Below the pieces are notes generated by a model. That model saw only the letters and a list, made by a program, of their open reading frames with translations, was not told the origin of the DNA and did no database searches. The translations under genes and the position numbers were made by a program. Positions 1 to 7,585 of a DNA stretch of 8,658 nucleotides are shown here, piece by piece. Position 1 is the stretch's first letter. Each line of letters begins with the position of its first letter. The stretch lies in the NCBI GenBank assembly GCA_002423895.1, contig DIOL01000023.1, forward strand, positions 1 through 8,658. The letters are read 5' to 3'. The stretch is from Bacteroidales bacterium UBA5515. Its GTDB lineage: Bacteria; Bacteroidota; Bacteroidia; Bacteroidales; P3.

Positions 1-1522
1 GATTTGTCATCCTGCGCATAACTTGGTCATATGTGTAGTAGGTTTGAGTTTGGTTGCCATTAAAAACTATTATGCGTTTTTCGTAATCATTATAATATAT
101 ATCTTCTATGTATATACTAAGTCCAATGCTTGGTTTATCTCCTTCAACATGTTCCAGTAAACCTCCAAGATTGTACCCATAAGTTACTTTTTCTCTATCT
201 GGATATATAATCATCTTAATTCTGTTCCAGCTGTCATATTCCCACTCTGTTGTAAAAGTAAAGGCTTCGGAGTTTGGTACAACATAAGTATGTCTGTTTC
301 TTATCAATTCTCCCATATTACCATAATAAAACTCCTGTATTCCGGTAGCATCTTGCTGGTAGATAAGTCTTCCAGTCTGGTTTCCACTACCTGATGGTCC
401 ATATTTATACCATACATTGTTCCATGATTTATCAGAGTATTCAACGTTTATTAGCTGGTTAAAATTGTAATTATAGTTGATTTCTTCTCCAGAAGACATT
501 ATTTGTTTTGTAATATTACCTGCCTGGTCATATTGCCATTGAGTTTGTCCTGCACTTGGATGGGTTCTACTTATCCTTCTTCCAAGCATATCATATTCAT
601 AAAAAGTTGTATCATTCTCAGGGTTAATACTCATATTTAATTGTCCCAAAGCATCATACTCAAAATATGTTGTTGTGTTATTTGCTGCTGTTATCTGTGT
701 TTTTAGCTGACGATGGTCTGAATATATTGTGGTTTGCTTGCCATTCTGGTCGGTAGCTATGGTCTTAAAACGTTTAATACTGTGCATATCCTGCCCAAAG
801 CCATATGTGTTTTGGGTTGTTGTTTGGTCAGGATAGGTTGCCTGCAGTGGTCTGTCTAAAATGTCATAGGTTGTTTGAGTATAATATTGACTAAATGAAT
901 TATTAAATATTGTATCATCTATATAATCCATACCTTCAGATATTTGTTGATATTGTTTTACTATTCTACCTAGATCATCGTATATTACTCTTCCCGAAAT
1001 TGTTCTAATTTCTAAAGATGATCTTATTTCTGCATCTTTCTTGATTTGAACTATTCTGCCAAATCCATCAGAAAATGTAATTGTATTTATATCGTTTGTT
1101 GGATGTTCTGGGTCGTAATGGGATGTCTTTGCCCAAAATGTTCCATGATTACTGGTATAGTTATAATAAGGCTTAGCATAGTAATAGCTATATTTTATTG
1201 TATAAGGTTGATTAGAGGCAATTTCCTTAGGTCCTTGTATAGTTAGTATTCTTCCTCTCTGATCATAAGTATATCGCATTTTATTCCCTGATATGTCTGT
1301 CGTTTCAAGAGGTTTTCCCCATCGATAATCATACATGACACTTGATGAATAGCCTAAATTATTACTTACTTGTGTTGGGTATGTATGAACAACAGGATCG
1401 TACATATAATCTATTTGGAAAGTTTGTCCATTTCTATTGGGTGGCAAGATTGCTCGAGAGATATTGCCGTAAGTATCATAATTATAGAAATATTTACTAT
1501 TATTACCATTATTTATAATTGT
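1..1522 (-). repeat. YD (Rhs) repeat region, continuing beyond the left edge
   Basis: From about residue 2000 the protein is rich in Rhs/YD repeats: YDTYGNISRAI, YDQRGRILTI, YDDLGRIVKQY, YDILDRPLQATYPD, YDALGQLNM, YDMLGRRISRTHPS, YDQAGNITKQI and YDSWNRIKMIIYPD, ending in YDQVMRRMTN at the window edge. The repeats at Y2288, Y2309, Y2330 and Y2351 are exactly 21 residues apart. Such repeats wind into the beta-sheet cocoon of Rhs and TcC proteins. The conserved core end (a PxxxxDPxG-type motif) and the variable C-terminal tip have not been reached. Confidence 0.9.
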
Positions 1523-4500
1523 AAGATCTGCTATTTCTCCATTTTGACCTATATTGGCATAACGTTTTCTGAAAACAGTATTTCCTTCTTTAACTGTTAT
1601 AGTATCTGATATACCTACTATATACTTATTCAAATTCTCATGATAATTAATGTATGATGAAACACTATCTTCAGCTACTGTTATACCATAATCTTTATAG
1701 TATTTTACATTACCATATTTACCATATTTAAACTCTTTAAGAGTTGTTATTGCTAATGTACTCTGTCCTTCATAATGCTTTTGTTCTTCCGTCAACAGAT
1801 TTGGATAAACACTTCCTTTGCATAAATCTCCCATATTCATAATGTCTCCTGTTGAGATTTCATGTAATCCATAATTATAAAATGTTTCTAATTTCTTTTT
1901 CCCTTGAGCATCTATAATACAATCTATTTTCTTTATTCCTTTAAACATATAATTAGAATTATGGTAGGAAGATATAATCTTTCTTTCAATTGCATCTGCA
2001 TTCCATTCCATTTTTATTACAGTATCAAAACCATAATCCTCTCTCTCAAAACGATCGTATTTTCTATTTTTATAACTATATGTAGTTTTTATAGTATCAG
2101 CAGATGTAGGACTTGATGCACTATATTGAGTTAATAAAACTTTTGACATTACGCGATGTCTTTTACTTGATTCTGTTGTACTATGTGGCATTTCATATTC
2201 AATGTTAATCCTTGAATTAGTAGGTAGGGTTACTGTTTTTAATAAATTAGCTTTATAAATTGAACTCGAAAATGCTCCAAAAGGTATATCCGTAATATAA
2301 TAGTTTAATCCTCCATCAGTCATAAAATCAGCAGCACCATCGTTGTTTATATCAATAAATTGTTGCAATATTTTATTGACATTTATTCCTGCTCCTGCTT
2401 GTGGATTAAAAGTAAATTTTAAATAACCAAATAGAGAAAATCCAAAACTAAATGCACCATTTAAATTTAAGCTATAGGTTTTACTGCATATATCTTTATT
2501 CATGATATTAAGATACAAATGAGAATCACTTTCAAATTCTTTCCCAAGATTAAATCTTACATATATTTCATAACTATTATGGTGACCTGTCGGATAATCT
2601 GTTATATAAACTAAATCTAATAATCCGTCACCATTAATATCAATTAACTCACTCTTGGTTACATTTTTTGAAGAATTTATACTAATTCCTCCAGATAAAC
2701 TTTCATTTGCTATATTAAAATTAGTTAATCTAAATGGGTTAGGCATTAGTTCATCTAATGCTGCACTTCCATTACTTCCTCCAGTTGTTACTGATCTTCT
2801 CATTGATTGTGGAGTTTTCCACGAAGTATCTTGATCAAAATAAGTGCCATAATTTAAGTAAACATCTCCTTGATCTCTTGATACCTTGTCAGGTAAACCA
2901 TCACCATTAATGTCTATCCATGTAAAGACTAAATCTGAAGAAGAATTTGATGATAATTGTACATTACCTGACATTGTTATATCAGCTTTTTTATCTCCAT
3001 TAGAAGAGACCCTGCTTATTTTAGCCAATGTCCCTCCAGCAGCAATACCTGTTGATTCATACTTTGAGAAATCTATACTTTCTGAATTATTTACGTGATT
3101 AATCTTTAAGTTCCCTAATCCTCCTTGAGGCTTTGTTAACTGGACTTTAGATTCGGATATAACATCTGGATAGCCGTCTCCATTTACATCCATATAATCA
3201 CTCAATACTCTCATCTCTCCTTTGGATTTACTTCCTGATAATCCAAAGGAACCTATATTCATATTCCCATTTAGGTTATAATAAGGTTTAGTAATGGATT
3301 GCTTGTAAATAGTTTTAGATCCCGTTTGTCCTGAAATTATTGGCACTGGATAGTCAATAATATTTTTGATACTATCAATTACATAATTATACACATTACA
3401 CATAGTATCTTTATTAATATAATTAATATTACAATAGCCTACCCATGCATTCTTTTCATAGTCTGGAAACATAGGGAAATAATGTCCTGATAATGGATTG
3501 ATTCCTTCTATATTTGCTTCAGGATTATTGGAAAGCGATTCTAAATCTAAGTTTGGAAAATTAATCTTAGCATCATCTGGCTGATCTGTTAAAACTTGAC
3601 TAGAGAGAAAGTCTGCATCATAATTATATACCAATAAACTTTCGTCAATATAATCCAAGTCCGATTTATACCCGAATTGGCCCCAATTTCTATAAATATT
3701 ACAATATTTAGCATTTATTGAATCATGATAGTTTGTGTATAAACCAGATTTAACTGGATTAGACTCACCAACAATTAAAGTATTAAAAAATATATCTTCA
3801 TTATTATTAGGAGTGTAGTAGTCAATATAGTATTTTGTCCCTTGTGGAATATTAAGGGAAATTTGATCTCCTAATGGACGATTGTTTGGAATTGATGAAA
3901 GGAGTAATAATGTAGAATCTGCACCATCTACAATCCAAATACGTAACCCATCAGACACATAATAGCGTTTTGCTAATGTTGTTGTATCAGTTTTTATTGT
4001 TAATGAAATTCCCCTTAACTGTCTTACATCATGATAAAATAAATTTGGAGAAAAAACTGTAACTCCTCCAGCTAATTGAACTATTTGTTGACTTGGTTGT
4101 TCTTGATAATTATATGTTGTTTTTTCTATATATGGATAATATTCATATATATATTTTGGATTACTGGGTGTACCTTGAAAAACTGTATCAACAACACTTA
4201 CTATACTATCAAAATCTGTACTATATCCTCGTCCTCCTTCAATATAATACATTTTTGCCTTTGCATTTATTGAAGACCATTTTATTTGTCCTAAACAATA
4301 TAACTTAAACCAAACAGAATCTCCTGTTCCAACTGTTATCTCAGGAATTATTATATTTGTATCTATAGGATTATTATAATTAAAGATTTCTTGTAAAACC
4401 AATTGTCCATTCTTGAATATTTGATAATATAAATTTTCATTTATATTATAATTATTACTACTTATCTGTGTTTCTACTCTTACTTTTCCTGTTACAGGTA

Positions 4501-7500
4501 GATGTATTTTTTGCGCTCCTCCATTTACAACAAAATCAGTAGTTGGTCTAAATTCAAATATCTTATCTCCATTGGCATCAGTAAGGTTTTGATATTCTTC
4601 AACTGAAGTATCGGCTACACTTGTATAGTTTATTACTGGGTCCCAGTTTATTTTATCATAATCTCTTGAACTTAAAGATTCCATTCTAAAATATATTCTA
4701 TCTCCTTTTTCTACTGAATTAAGTATGTTAAGGCTATCATGATCTGGAGTAAACACGCTTAGATTATGCTTGTATATTGGAATGTTGCTATTTTTTGATA
4801 TGCTTATTTTAACGGCATCTTTTATTCCTGTTCTTTGTCTGAAATAACTCCAATCAGAACTTAGTTTTGCATAAGAATCAATACTAATATTTCCCTTATA
4901 TGGAGCTATCCAAGTCTTTACAATATCAATATCTGGCATATAAGTATAGCTATTATTGGTACATGTATCATGGAATCTACCAGGAGGCATCATACTATAA
5001 CTATTATTAGATATAGGATCAAATGAAAAAACTGAGTAGCATGAATCTCTAAATAATTCTTCATCAACATTAACATTGTTTAAAATATAATCTCCACATA
5101 CTCCTCCCATCTTTATTGTATCTTCTTCTGACATATCTGTAAAGGTAGGAAAACCATTAACCAATTTATTTATATACATTTTCCCTCCATCAACTATATC
5201 TATCAAGCCATCTCCATTTATATCAGTAAAATAAGTTCTAGTACTGGTTCTTGTCGCTCCCCATCCAATATTTCCACCTGCTCCTAATATAAGGGAGTCT
5301 CCGTTAGATCTAATTGGAGTTTTTAATTGAGCCTCTATACCCCAATTATTTGTAGAGCTATAAGAATTGAAAAAATTATTTAAGTTATTTATGCTATGTG
5401 ACGAAGAATAATACTCAAAATCAAATAAATCACGATCATTATTAGGGCTAAATAAAATATAAGAAAGCCCTCCGGAAATATTCTTATAAACTTTATCAGG
5501 ATACCCATCCCCATTAATATCTATCATAGTCAGTATTCCTTTTGTGTCTTCATAATTATAATTATAATTAGCTCCAACTGTTAACCATTTTAAAAATGGG
5601 TTTGTTCCTAAACCAACATTTGCTCCCAAGCCAGCATTAAAATTTGTAGATAAAGACAAACCTAAAGAAGTTGGTTTAATTTCTAAATTTCCTCTATCTA
5701 ATGATGAAGCATCAAAGTTATCTGAAATAAATTCCTTATCTGCAATAGCTTCTATAGTACCATCTTGTCGTCGTGGCAGAAGACTATCATATATGAAAGA
5801 ATGCTTTGAAAGAGCAAAATCATCTACATTATTTCTTCTTTCTATGCTATCTAGCTCTGCGAAGCTAGATAATAAAGTTTTACCAAAAGAACCTTCTTTA
5901 TAATTAAAGAATATTGTATTTATTGTATCTATATTTCCGGAAATTATATCTATTTTCTTTAAAAGCAAATCATTTACTTCCTTAAATCCATATCTGCCAG
6001 AACTTGTAGCATCTTTTCTTACAGAGTCTACAGTAAAACTTATATTATAATTTCCAAGTTGAGTACCTTGCCCAGTATAATTTATATTTGATATATAAAC
6101 TTGTTTCCCTTTAGTCAATTCTTTTGAAAGATATGTTTTATAGTTATACTTTATGTTATTATGATAGACATCTCTTATCTCTGTTAAATACCATTTTGCT
6201 ATATGCAGAGAATTACTAGATAATACACTATTTGAATTTAATTCGTTTGCTTCTATTTTTTTCCCATAAAAATATCTTGTTCCATTTTTATCTACTACTT
6301 CCCACCAATAAGTATGTGGTGTAGTTCCATGTCTTATTATTTTTTTAAAAGCTCCTTCAACTCTTGGATAAAATTGTTTTCCTTCAGCATATCTTGATTC
6401 GAAATCTCTTCTATAAGCTGGTCTATTTAAAACAAGTTTATTATTGTCATCATAATAACCTGTTACCAAAGTTTCTCCATCCAAAAGATATGTTTCTGTC
6501 TCAAGAGAATCATCATATAAAGGTACTCCCCAACGTGTCTCAACACTGATGCAAGATACACTTAAATCCCAACCTAAACCTAACCAACTGCTCCCTCCAG
6601 AACTGTTATATGTGATATTCAAATCTGGTTGCATACCTCTTCTGCCTTGTGGTACTGTGATAGGATATGAAAGATTAGCTGTCCCTTTATTATTGGCTTG
6701 TGGTGGACTCATCAAAGTTATTCCATTTAATGGTTCTGCTGCCTTTAAATCTTTAATTGAAGTTGGTGTATAAGCCATAGCATCTGATGTCTCAGGAGTC
6801 TTAAGAATACCATTAATATAGTCGGTAAAGTGATTGGTACGAGAATAAACGATGTGGTTTAATTCATCTACACTGTCTCTTTCTATCTTTTCCCACTGCA
6901 TTGATTCGTTATTATAATAAAAGGTATAAATATCCTCAGGGGTATATCCAAATGGTATATCCATGGTATCATAAACCATAGCAATGGTAATATCTCTTTC
7001 AAAGGTTTGTCCATCTGGCAAGAATCTGTATCCATTATGGTAGCTTGTGAGATTGACAAGGTTGCCTGGTAAAAGAGCCATTTCTTCTGTGGTTAATGGG
7101 GTTATACTAAGCGGAACTTTATGCTTTACAGATTGTTTGTCTATAAGTAATGCTACTCCTGTATGTTTAGCTATCAACCATTCATTTGGTAATATGTCAT
7201 AGGTTTTTACTAAATAGCTAAAGGTGTCAAACATTACTGGCATAATGCTATTGTCTTCCTTAAATAAAGATAAGGAATAAAAACTTAAATCTAAAGGTCG
7301 GTCTTTTGCATCAGATGTGTTTGAATTAATTATATTTAATTCTTGCATCGTATCTTGTGCAGTAATGCCTCCAAAAGGATGTATTTTGGATTGAATATCT
7401 GTTCTTTGTTCTGCTTTAGCTATAGTATTTGAGGTATTGTCTTTACTTGTACAGCCTGCAAAGAAAAGGCATAATAATACTAATATTAAACTACTAAAAG

Positions 7501-7519
7501 TTGTAATTTTTCTTCTCAT
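1..7519 (-). CDS. Giant SpvB/TcdB-type Rhs (YD-repeat) lipoprotein, 3' end beyond window
   Basis: One uninterrupted frame of 2506 codons reads from the ATG at 7517-7519 past the left edge. That ATG is the only one after an in-frame TAG at 7559-7561, and it opens a lipoprotein signal. Order by residue: signal with lipobox FAGC (Cys23); unassigned N-terminal domain about 24-270; SpvB domain about 279-600; DINGDG motifs at 667 and 766; beta-sandwich-like insert about 780-1440; DxNGDG motifs at 1444, 1536, 1627 and a variant DINNDG at 1723; TcdB middle domain about 1757-1835; YD repeats from about 2000. In Tc toxins, SpvB plus beta-propeller (TcB) and Rhs repeats (TcC) form a hollow shell that holds a cleaved C-terminal toxin. 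Here both halves are one chain with a lipid anchor, so a surface-tethered shell is inferred. The Rhs core end and any toxin tip are not visible, so toxicity is unproven. C808, C827 and C853 could form disulfides outside the cytoplasm. The family call is firm; the biological role is not. Confidence 0.93.
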   Translation of the reverse strand, partial: MRRKITTFSSLILVLLCLFFAGCTSKDNTSNTIAKAEQRTDIQSKIHPFGGITAQDTMQELNIINSNTSDAKDRPLDLSFYSLSLFKEDNSIMPVMFDTFSYLVKTYDILPNEWLIAKHTGVALLIDKQSVKHKVPLSITPLTTEEMALLPGNLVNLTSYHNGYRFLPDGQTFERDITIAMVYDTMDIPFGYTPEDIYTFYYNNESMQWEKIERDSVDELNHIVYSRTNHFTDYINGILKTPETSDAMAYTPTSIKDLKAAEPLNGITLMSPPQANNKGTANLSYPITVPQGRRGMQPDLNITYNSSGGSSWLGLGWDLSVSCISVETRWGVPLYDDSLETETYLLDGETLVTGYYDDNNKLVLNRPAYRRDFESRYAEGKQFYPRVEGAFKKIIRHGTTPHTYWWEVVDKNGTRYFYGKKIEANELNSNSVLSSNSLHIAKWYLTEIRDVYHNNIKYNYKTYLSKELTKGKQVYISNINYTGQGTQLGNYNISFTVDSVRKDATSSGRYGFKEVNDLLLKKIDIISGNIDTINTIFFNYKEGSFGKTLLSSFAELDSIERRNNVDDFALSKHSFIYDSLLPRRQDGTIEAIADKEFISDNFDASSLDRGNLEIKPTSLGLSLSTNFNAGLGANVGLGTNPFLKWLTVGANYNYNYEDTKGILTMIDINGDGYPDKVYKNISGGLSYILFSPNNDRDLFDFEYYSSSHSINNLNNFFNSYSSTNNWGIEAQLKTPIRSNGDSLILGAGGNIGWGATRTSTRTYFTDINGDGLIDIVDGGKMYINKLVNGFPTFTDMSEEDTIKMGGVCGDYILNNVNVDEELFRDSCYSVFSFDPISNNSYSMMPPGRFHDTCTNNSYTYMPDIDIVKTWIAPYKGNISIDSYAKLSSDWSYFRQRTGIKDAVKISISKNSNIPIYKHNLSVFTPDHDSLNILNSVEKGDRIYFRMESLSSRDYDKINWDPVINYTSVADTSVEEYQNLTDANGDKIFEFRPTTDFVVNGGAQKIHLPVTGKVRVETQISSNNYNINENLYYQIFKNGQLVLQEIFNYNNPIDTNIIIPEITVGTGDSVWFKLYCLGQIKWSSINAKAKMYYIEGGRGYSTDFDSIVSVVDTVFQGTPSNPKYIYEYYPYIEKTTYNYQEQPSQQIVQLAGGVTVFSPNLFYHDVRQLRGISLTIKTDTTTLAKRYYVSDGLRIWIVDGADSTLLLLSSIPNNRPLGDQISLNIPQGTKYYIDYYTPNNNEDIFFNTLIVGESNPVKSGLYTNYHDSINAKYCNIYRNWGQFGYKSDLDYIDESLLVYNYDADFLSSQVLTDQPDDAKINFPNLDLESLSNNPEANIEGINPLSGHYFPMFPDYEKNAWVGYCNINYINKDTMCNVYNYVIDSIKNIIDYPVPIISGQTGSKTIYKQSITKPYYNLNGNMNIGSFGLSGSKSKGEMRVLSDYMDVNGDGYPDVISESKVQLTKPQGGLGNLKINHVNNSESIDFSKYESTGIAAGGTLAKISRVSSNGDKKADITMSGNVQLSSNSSSDLVFTWIDINGDGLPDKVSRDQGDVYLNYGTYFDQDTSWKTPQSMRRSVTTGGSNGSAALDELMPNPFRLTNFNIANESLSGGISINSSKNVTKSELIDINGDGLLDLVYITDYPTGHHNSYEIYVRFNLGKEFESDSHLYLNIMNKDICSKTYSLNLNGAFSFGFSLFGYLKFTFNPQAGAGINVNKILQQFIDINNDGAADFMTDGGLNYYITDIPFGAFSSSIYKANLLKTVTLPTNSRINIEYEMPHSTTESSKRHRVMSKVLLTQYSASSPTSADTIKTTYSYKNRKYDRFEREDYGFDTVIKMEWNADAIERKIISSYHNSNYMFKGIKKIDCIIDAQGKKKLETFYNYGLHEISTGDIMNMGDLCKGSVYPNLLTEEQKHYEGQSTLAITTLKEFKYGKYGNVKYYKDYGITVAEDSVSSYINYHENLNKYIVGISDTITVKEGNTVFRKRYANIGQNGEIADLTIINNGNNSKYFYNYDTYGNISRAILPPNRNGQTFQIDYMYDPVVHTYPTQVSNNLGYSSSVMYDYRWGKPLETTDISGNKMRYTYDQRGRILTIQGPKEIASNQPYTIKYSYYYAKPYYNYTSNHGTFWAKTSHYDPEHPTNDINTITFSDGFGRIVQIKKDAEIRSSLEIRTISGRVIYDDLGRIVKQYQQISEGMDYIDDTIFNNSFSQYYTQTTYDILDRPLQATYPDQTTTQNTYGFGQDMHSIKRFKTIATDQNGKQTTIYSDHRQLKTQITAANNTTTYFEYDALGQLNMSINPENDTTFYEYDMLGRRISRTHPSAGQTQWQYDQAGNITKQIMSSGEEINYNYNFNQLINVEYSDKSWNNVWYKYGPSGSGNQTGRLIYQQDATGIQEFYYGNMGELIRNRHTYVVPNSEAFTFTTEWEYDSWNRIKMIIYPDREKVTYGYNLGGLLEHVEGDKPSIGLSIYIEDIYYNDYEKRIIVFNGNQTQTYYTYDQVMRRMTN
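2015..2251 (-). other. TcdB toxin middle domain, N-terminal part
   Basis: Residues about 1757-1835 match the TcdB middle region that follows the propeller in TcB proteins. The segments are LLKTVTLPTNSRINIEYEM, RHRVMSKVLLTQY and TTYSYKNRKYDRFERED, then YGF. The order 'variable linker, KxxxTxY, TYSY, YDxxEREDYGF' is characteristic and places the SpvB and Rhs parts in the same arrangement as Tc toxins. Limits are approximate. Confidence 0.75.
2315..3202 (-). repeat. FG-GAP/VCBS-type DxNGDG repeats, second cluster
   Basis: Motifs begin at residues 1444 (DVNGDGYPDVI), 1536 (DINGDGLPDKV), 1627 (DINGDGLLDLV) and 1723 (DINNDGAADFM). A degenerate copy, SSNGDKKADI, lies at about 1505. The full motifs are 92, 91 and 96 residues apart, a regular spacing that suggests consecutive propeller blades. 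The last copy has Asn in place of Gly at the fourth position. Together with the first cluster they probably form a single beta-propeller interrupted by the insert (inference). Confidence 0.8.
3770..4912 (-). other. Beta-sandwich-like insert between the two FG-GAP clusters
   Basis: Residues about 870-1250 hold three segments with alternating hydrophobic strands and turns. The first is near 870-980 (WIAPYKGNISI, GDRIYFRMES, NWDPVINY). The second is near 1000-1090 (HLPVTGKVRVE, YYQIFKNGQL, GDSVWFKLY). The third is near 1148-1250 (VTVFSPNLFYHDVRQL, LRIWIVDG, IPQGTKYYIDYY). The phrases 'APYxGxIxI' and 'GDxIYFRxxS' recall PA14- or carbohydrate-binding-type sandwiches, but I cannot assign a family with certainty. 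A further roughly 190 residues up to the second FG-GAP cluster are not recognised. Confidence 0.5.
5180..5572 (-). repeat. FG-GAP/VCBS-type DxNGDG repeats, first cluster
   Basis: Two calcium-loop-like motifs begin at residues 667 (DINGDGYPDKV) and 766 (DINGDGLIDIV). Each follows a hydrophobic strand, as in integrin-type FG-GAP or VCBS beta-propeller blades. In TcB proteins such a propeller makes the gate and the contact with TcA. At DNA level the recurring plus-strand string (CCATTAATATC and variants) simply encodes this motif. The boundaries are approximate. Confidence 0.8.
5552..5570. repeat. Short ATAATT tandem repeat, about three copies
   Basis: The plus strand reads ATAATT three times in a row plus one extra base. 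On the coding strand it specifies an alternating Asn-Tyr run (NYNYNY) just before the first FG-GAP repeat. Because the unit is 6 bp, slippage would add or remove Asn-Tyr pairs without breaking the frame. Confidence 0.6.
5720..6685 (-). other. SpvB/TcaC N-terminal domain within the Rhs lipoprotein
   Basis: Residues about 279-600 carry the hallmarks of the SpvB family (Pfam SpvB). These are SYPITVPQGRRGMQPDL, ITYNSSGG, WLGLGWDLS, RWGVPLYDD and YLLDGE, then YPRVEGAFKKI, a YWWEV...NGTRYFYG block and WYLTEIRDVYHNNIKYNY. In Tc toxins this region begins the TcB protein and forms part of the beta-sheet shell that closes around the toxin. The C-terminal limit is approximate. Confidence 0.88.
5848..5871 (-). 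other. Perfect 9-bp hairpin inside the Rhs lipoprotein gene
   Basis: TATCTAGCT (5848-5856) pairs with AGCTAGATA (5863-5871) around a 6-base loop. It lies at the end of the SpvB region and encodes the stretch LSSFAELD. Three of the nine pairs are G/C, stronger than surrounding A+T-rich sequence would give. No U-tract follows and the frame is open through it, so termination is unlikely. A function is not demonstrated. Confidence 0.35.
7451..7519 (-). other. Lipoprotein signal peptide with lipobox, Cys23
   Basis: Residues 1-23 have a basic start (MRRK), a hydrophobic core (LILVLLCLFF) and the lipobox FAGC. Cys23 is therefore the expected lipidation site after signal peptidase II cleavage. Cys17 also lies in the core, but it follows Leu rather than Gly, Ala or Ser, so it is a poor site. 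The residues after Cys23 are T-S-K-D-N. A Lys followed by an acidic residue close to the lipidated Cys resembles the surface lipoprotein export signal described in Bacteroidota, although only one acidic residue is present here. Outer-membrane lipidation is well supported; exposure on the outer face is an inference. Confidence 0.85.
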
Positions 7520-7555
7520 AAGTGTATATGTTTTTATGATTGTAATTAAGGTTAT

Positions 7556-7580
7556 AATCTAATTTTTTTGGTATTAGATT
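7556..7580 (-). other. A+T-rich inverted repeat in the 66-bp intergenic gap
   Basis: Arms AATCTAAT (7556-7563) and ATTAGATT (7573-7580) are perfectly complementary around a 9-base loop. The repeat begins 5 bases after the stop codon of the upstream gene, on the transcribed strand. It has only one G/C pair per arm and no U-tract after it in the direction of transcription, so it is a weak terminator at best. It could also be a processing site or a regulator site. No Bacteroidota-type promoter (TTTG near -33, TAnnTTTG near -7) was found in the gap, and no Shine-Dalgarno sequence precedes the ATG at 7519; the leader is simply A-rich. Confidence 0.4.
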
Positions 7581-7585
7581 TGTTT

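Noticed and set aside
1046..2116. Short plus-strand frames of 66-79 codons (1046-1246, 1370-1609, 1904-2116)
   Set aside because: They are antisense to the Rhs lipoprotein gene. Their content (runs of Ile, Tyr, Cys, Ser) is what results from reading its A+T-rich codons backward, and no domain is recognisable.
2341..5524. Recurring CCATTAATATC-like strings, considered as a DNA repeat or binding site
   Set aside because: Each copy is in the same codon phase and encodes the DxNGDG calcium-loop motif, so the protein repeat explains them.
2886..6773. Other plus-strand frames of 61-74 codons (2886-3098, 4076-4308, 6364-6549, 6549-6773)
   Set aside because: They lie wholly inside the minus-strand gene, which carries clear family motifs throughout. 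Two of them overlap each other in different frames, and none has recognisable motifs.
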